NCBI GenBank assembly: GCA_030770535.1
Contig: JASVEC010000018.1
Span: 1-64,000, forward strand
Length of the DNA stretch: 64,000 nt
Origin: Batkoa obscura
Lineage: Eukaryota > Entomophthoromycota > Entomophthoromycetes > Entomophthorales > Batkoaceae
Direction of reading: 5' to 3'
The notes under the pieces are model-generated. The model worked only from the letters and a program-made list of their open reading frames with translations, searched no databases and was not told the origin of the DNA. Both the position numbers and the translations under genes were made by a program. Shown piece after piece: positions 58,865 through 64,000 of the stretch. Positions within the stretch are counted from its first letter, which is position 1, and each line of letters starts with the position of its first letter.

Positions 58865-59729
58865 CAACAATTAAAATTAAAATTAAATAAAGTATTATCA
58901 ATTGGTATTCGACAATATTTATTAAATTTAGGAAATCAATTAAATAAAAGCCAATCAGATAAACAAGATGAATTCATTTTAGAATTTTTAAATAACACAT
59001 TAACAATAAAAAAAGAAAATAATACTTTTGATAATGAATGTAGACAATCTAGTATCATTGCTATGGAATTAGCATTAAATTCTTTAAATAACTTACAAAG
59101 GTAAAATTAATACATAATATATATTATATGATTATTTATTTATTTATAGATTAAAATCAATATCATTAATTAATATAATATTCAATCAAATAATCAAAAA
59201 AGTATGGGTTAAGATAGAACATATATTTAATACAATTACAAATAATAACAATGATTATAATAATGATAATAGTAATTCAAATAATTTATTAAATAAATTT
59301 TTAGAATTATTTGATTTAATAATATTATATAATTTAAGTAATAGTTTAAGCAATAATAATTTACAAAATAAACAATATGAATTTATATTATTACAATCAA
59401 TACAATATTATCATCAATTACAATCAAATTTTATAAAGAATAATCCTAATAATTTAATAATAATTCAAAGATTATTTCAGTTACATTTAATTTTAATTCA
59501 ATCATATCCGATTCATTTTCTAGAAAACTCCATTTTACTGCCAATATTAAGTTCTATTTTATTAAGTTTTGAATATTCATTAAGTCAAAATTCAACTTCA
59601 TTACAAATTAAAAATCAAGAGGACAATTTAAATTGTATTATTCAATTAATTATTCAATTTACTAATAGATTATCATCTACTCAATGGGACTCTTGTTTAA
59701 ATTTAGGAATGAATAGATTAATTCAAAAT

Positions 59730-59762
<33 letters not shown>

Positions 59763-60584
59763 ATTTATAGTAGTTTATATTTTTATTATTTTTGTTTTAA
59801 ATTTGGATTAGAAGGTAAGTAATTAATATATTTTAATAATCTATTTATTAAAATATTTATTAATTCTTGTTGTTTTTTAATTTTAACAGGTACCAAGAAA
59901 TTAATCTCACGTAATTTAAATAAAGTATTAGATTATTTATCTCAAGTATTATTATTAGTAAATAATAATAATAATAATAATGAGATAATTAAATTAATAA
60001 TTCAAATTATTGAAGTAATTATATTTAATAAGGTAATGATTAATATAATAATAATAATAATGTTTTCATTTATCAATAATTAATAGGAATATATTTTACA
60101 TTCTAATGAAATTGAAATTATATTAACAATATTAGAAAGTATACCATTACATCCAACATATGATGAAATTCATTGTAATATAGTATCTCAATTAATGAAA
60201 TCTCATTATGAAGAACTAACTAGTTTTGAACCTACACTAATCCAACTATTATTAAAATTATCAACTATAGAATGTTCAACTCACTTTTATAGGTTATTAC
60301 AAAGTTTATCAGCAATGAAAAAAAATAAGAATTTTAATCAACATTTAAATTATTTATTAATTAAATTAGTTAAAGGCTTTGTTTATAATGAAAATAACAA
60401 TAATAATAATAACGAAGAAAATAAAAGTAAGAAAACATTTGAAGCTTGGTTTAATATATTTGATGTTATGTATCCATTATCTCCTGAACCTATTTTAACT
60501 TGGTTAGATCCATCGCAACAATATGTATTAAAATTAGCTTATAAAGCTTATTTAAAAGAATATAAATTTGATGGTAAAGTTTAA
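55931..60584 (+). CDS. URB2: URB2-like nucleolar pre-60S factor
   Basis: Urb2 (Npa2), with Urb1 and Dbp6, forms an early pre-60S complex needed for 27S rRNA processing. The first exon codes 1057 residues; three small introns (near 59101, 59815 and 60030) lead to the end at 60584, giving about 1,450 residues. The length exceeds yeast Urb2 (about 1,170), partly through Asn runs. The protein is all-helical and HEAT-like. The N-terminus, LKGSSLSNTQKIEIAEKVLQ then LDTFLLEWNIQLI, fits the Urb2 start. The C-terminus FEAWFNIFDVMYPLSPEPIL, then YVLKLAYKAYLKEYKFDGKV, fits the Urb2 tail (xIFDxL..LYxDYKKxGKW). The middle is not diagnostic. Other long helical-repeat proteins are the alternative, but the neighbouring NOP16 and GPATCH4 genes fit. 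Confidence 0.65.
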
Positions 60585-60804
60585 TATTAATAAAAAAAAA
60601 TAAAAAAAAATAAAAAAACATAGAATTATTATTTTTAAAATAAAATAAAATAAAATAAAATAGAAAAATAGATGTTATTTATTTATTTATTTATTATAAT
60701 TTTAAATTTATTAATAAAACAAAAAAGAGAATTGAGAAGCTATATAAACATAAAGAAATAGAAATACCAGTTATTATTATTGTTGTTAATAATATTAATA
60801 ATGT

Positions 60805-62416
60805 TTAATTTTGATTAAATGCCCAGTTAATGATAATTTGTTTAATTGTTATATTACAAAATTGATCATATTGATTAAAATTTAATAATATATTATCTCC
60901 TAATTTAGTATAACTTGGTATATTTAATAAACAAATAGCAATATTTGATAATAAAGGTAATCGATACTGTACCATCAACCACCAATTAATAGGTTTAATT
61001 ATGGGATTAATTAATGGCATACTTAAATATAACTCTAATTCGGATTGTAAATTATTATTATTATTATTATTATTATTATTTAATAAATAATTATTATTAT
61101 TATTTTGATTTCTTAAACAACATTGAATATAGCTTAATTGTAGCCATTTTAAATACTCACATTTACTTTTTAATGTAGTTGGACCTAATTTATACCTTGG
61201 ATCTAATAATAAACATAAACTAATTTGTAAATTAGGTATAGAGTTAATACTTTGCTCAAGTTTTGTAAATATATTATTAGAATTACTTATTTGTTGATTT
61301 AATAAAGTTTGTAAATTTAATAAAAAATTACGATTACTTATATAAGCTTGAGCTAATGTTACTTGTGAATTGTTATACAGTTGATCACTATTAAATTGAA
61401 TTGTAATTAAGATTTCTAAAATTTCTTGAACTTTATTAATATCTTCCATAGTAATACTAAGTTCCAAATTATTTATTAATTCATTAACAATTTCTATAGA
61501 TTTTAATTTATTTAATATTAATTGACCATTGGAAATTAAATTAAAATTATTAATTATTAATTTATTCAATCTTAATCCTTTTAATACTTTATTAATAATG
61601 GGATGTTTATAAAATATATCTATTAAATTATTATTTAATTGTTTTAATTGACAATAAAAATATAATATATTTGTATTAAATCCCATTATATTTAATTGAT
61701 ACTGAAGTTGTTCTAAAAAATTATGATGAATTGAAGATAAAGATTGTTGTGAATTATTATTATCTTTATTATTATTATTATTATTATTAATACTAATTAA
61801 TAAACTAATAATTCTTAATTCATTGATATCAAATTTTACTAAAATATCTTTAATTTTCATTTGAATCCATTCTGGTTGAATTTGTAATATATCCACTTTA
61901 TAATTAACAATTTCTAATATTATTTTTTTCTTTTTATATTTATTATCTTTAAAATATAAACTTAATATCATAGAACTACCCACAGGTAATAAAGGTAAAA
62001 ATTCTAAACATAATATAATATCTGAAGTTGTATTAAGTATTAATTGTTTCATACTAATTTCAATTTGTTGATATAAATAATCAATAGCTTGAATAATTTG
62101 ATTTGATTCAAATATTGAAATTGGTATTTCTTTTATAATTAAATATTTTAAAAATAATTCTTGCTGCAAAATAAGATTTGATTTTAATTCTTGTATTAAA
62201 AATTTACTAGCCATTATTGCTAATGCCATATCTTGGCTTGAATTTGGAATTAATTGAATTGTATTAATAAATAGTTGTTTATGACTTTCATGTAAATGTC
62301 GATTTAATGTGAATTCCGAAGTTTCTTCACTAAATAACGTTAAACAAAACATACACTGTTTAATCTTTTGATCTTTTGAATATAAATAATAATTACTATT
62401 TTCTTTTTCTATACTT

Positions 62417-62496
<80 letters not shown>

Positions 62497-62781
62497 TCCT
62501 ATGATTGTAGTTTGAAACAATTCTTTATTTCGACTATCTTTTAATATTCTACGTTGACTATTATCTTCATTTAATTGATTTAAATTAATACTATTATCAA
62601 TACAAAACAAAAATTCATTTAAAGCATGATTCTTATTTAAACTTATTGTTAGATTATTTGCTTTTAACCAATCACTCAAAATGAACATGGAATTCCTTTT
62701 AACTTCTTCAGTTTTAAATACACATAATTCTTCTAATGAGTTAATTGATACATCAGTATGAGACATTGCTAGTTTAGGTGA

Positions 62782-62820
<39 letters not shown>

Positions 62821-63921
62821 GGGATTTGAATTTGGATTTGTTTCCACTTCAAGATGAATATTATGTAATTTTTTCAAATGTTTAATTAAAGTAATAAAAT
62901 TACAAGTTCTTGAATAAGAATGAGAACAATATCTACAAGAGTATACTTTTTTATCTTCTAAATTTTTCTTTCTCTCAAAATGTAACCATAAACTTTCATA
63001 AAAATTAGGATTATTACCTTTATTTATAGGTTTTGATATTGTAGTATTCATTGTATTTATATCATTTAAAGCTACTATTCCTAATAACATTTGTTCATGT
63101 TTACTTTTCATATGTAATAATAAAATACTTGACGATGTCTTAATAGAAAATAAACTATTACAAAATAAACATTGAAACTTCTCGATTTCTTTTTTTCCAT
63201 TTTCACTATTAATTCTCTTTTTTTTAAAACATTTATGAAATATTTCTTTTTTTTTACCAAAATTAATATTACCCATTTCTATGTTATTATTACTACTATT
63301 ACTATCATTATTATTATTACCATTATCATTAATGTTACCATTCACATCATTCCTATTCGCTTGCTCCATACTTGGTGAGTTAATCTCCATTGAATCCGCT
63401 TTAAAATTAATTTTATGACTTGCTAAAAGGTGACTTCTTAATGTTGAAGTAGATGTTGTATTAAAATATTCTCTTCCACATAAGATACAAAAACATTTAT
63501 CCAAACCTTGTTCAGTTTTAAATTCTGAATAATATTTCCATACTTTACTTTTTCGTGGGGTAGGTACTAATTTATTATTATTAATCTTATTCAAAGGTCT
63601 TTCTTGTGAAGATATAGTCTCTACAATAGGTTGGATATTCCTTAGTTTTAATGTCATGTCCTCTGTTGTCGGTTGAATATTCCTTAATTGTAATGTCATA
63701 TTCTCGGTCACAGGTTGAATTGACATTGATAATGTAGCTGGTATTGAATAGTTATTATTCAAATTAATGAAATTTTGATGGTGATTATTATTACTATTAT
63801 TATTATTACTATTATTTAAAAAAGTAAAATTATTTTGATGTAATAAACCATGTTGTAATAAAAATTTATTTTGTTCATTGGGATCTAGTTGAGATAAATA
63901 ATTTAAAAATTCATTTTCCAT
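60805..63921 (-). CDS. BED-finger protein derived from a hAT transposase, probably domesticated
   Basis: Intact single-exon frame of 1,038 codons. It starts with two and a half copies of a NIQPTTEDMTLKLR-like unit (about residues 68-100). Four BED-type fingers follow: CFCILCGREYF..HLLASH (~125-170), CLFCNSLFS..HMKSKH (~228-278), CRYCSHSYS..HLKKLH (~305-352) and CMFCLTLFS..HLHESH (~515-560). The second half has the hAT fold landmarks CLLLDPRYKLGP and WWLMVQYRLPLLSNIAICLL-NIP, the C-terminal dimerisation element. Where hAT transposases have LxLDxWTS, this has LCLEFLPLLP. The second Asp region (usually TxDNAxN) is replaced by ISLLISINNNN, and the Cys/His insertion motif is gone. No terminal inverted repeats are seen in the available flanks. 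A DNA-binding host regulator is the best guess. Confidence 0.75.
62418..62497 (-). repeat. ATT/AAT microsatellite inside the hAT-derived gene
   Basis: About 27 trinucleotide units coding a pure Asn run between the third and fourth BED fingers. The longest such tract in the window and likely length-variable. Confidence 0.9.
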
Positions 63922-64000
63922 CTTTTCTTTTTAAATAAAAAATAAAAAATAAAAAATAAAAAAAGTGTTTTTGATTGTTGATATTTGATTGTTTTGATAT

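Noticed and set aside
1-64000. tRNA, rRNA, snRNA or CRISPR features
   Set aside because: No TTCGA-type B box within a tRNA-like fold, no U2/U6 signatures and no regularly spaced repeats were seen by eye; a covariance search could still find some.

Overview
This is the left end of a linear, very AT-rich eukaryotic chromosome. It opens with about 736 bp of CCCTAA telomere repeat, read inward from the tip. About 23 protein-coding genes are supported. Most are split by very short introns (about 30-120 bp, GT..AG), are tightly packed, and carry long asparagine runs encoded by AAT repeats. TTAGGG telomeres, small introns, squalene epoxidase, URB2, TAF3, RAB3GAP1 and a mitochondrial ribosomal protein together suggest an opisthokont, most likely an early-diverging aerobic fungus or a near relative. 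An AT-rich amoebozoan cannot be excluded from one window. Gene names rest on motif recognition by eye, not on database searches.

Layout. 1-24.7 kb: telomere, then a subtelomeric zone where genes alternate with repeats. Two repeat families dominate it: a roughly 97-bp inverted-repeat element (MITE-like, GGGGATGT ends, 4-bp target duplications) and a 464-bp solo-LTR-like element, one copy of which is nested in another. The genes here are an Ariadne-type RBR ubiquitin ligase, a four-finger C2H2 factor, two paralogous seven-helix receptors either side of a coiled-coil protein and an OMA1-like protease, a MYST acetyltransferase, squalene epoxidase (ERG1), a C9orf78/Tls1-like protein and mitochondrial ribosomal protein uL1m.

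24.7-42.8 kb: acetyl-CoA synthetase, a leucine-rich-repeat protein, an ASCC2/Cue3 homologue (ribosome-collision response), telomerase reverse transcriptase (TERT) with all its main motifs, a DUF4436 membrane protein, a double CDGSH iron-sulfur protein (CISD3-like), an HROB-like OB-fold protein (MCM8-MCM9 partner in animals) and MEMO1.

42.8-64 kb: TAF3 (histone fold plus PHD finger), RAB3GAP1, a 2.8-kb gene-poor gap holding a decayed pseudogene, then three neighbouring nucleolar genes (GPATCH4, NOP16, URB2). The last gene is a long intact BED-finger/hAT-derived gene that seems to have lost the transposase catalytic residues.

I found no convincing single new multi-gene system. The points most worth a second look are the MITE family, the telomere/LTR junction, the paired receptors, the hAT-derived gene, the 17-nt micro-exon in the CISD3-like gene, and a cluster of TTAGGGT motifs in a complex non-coding block.
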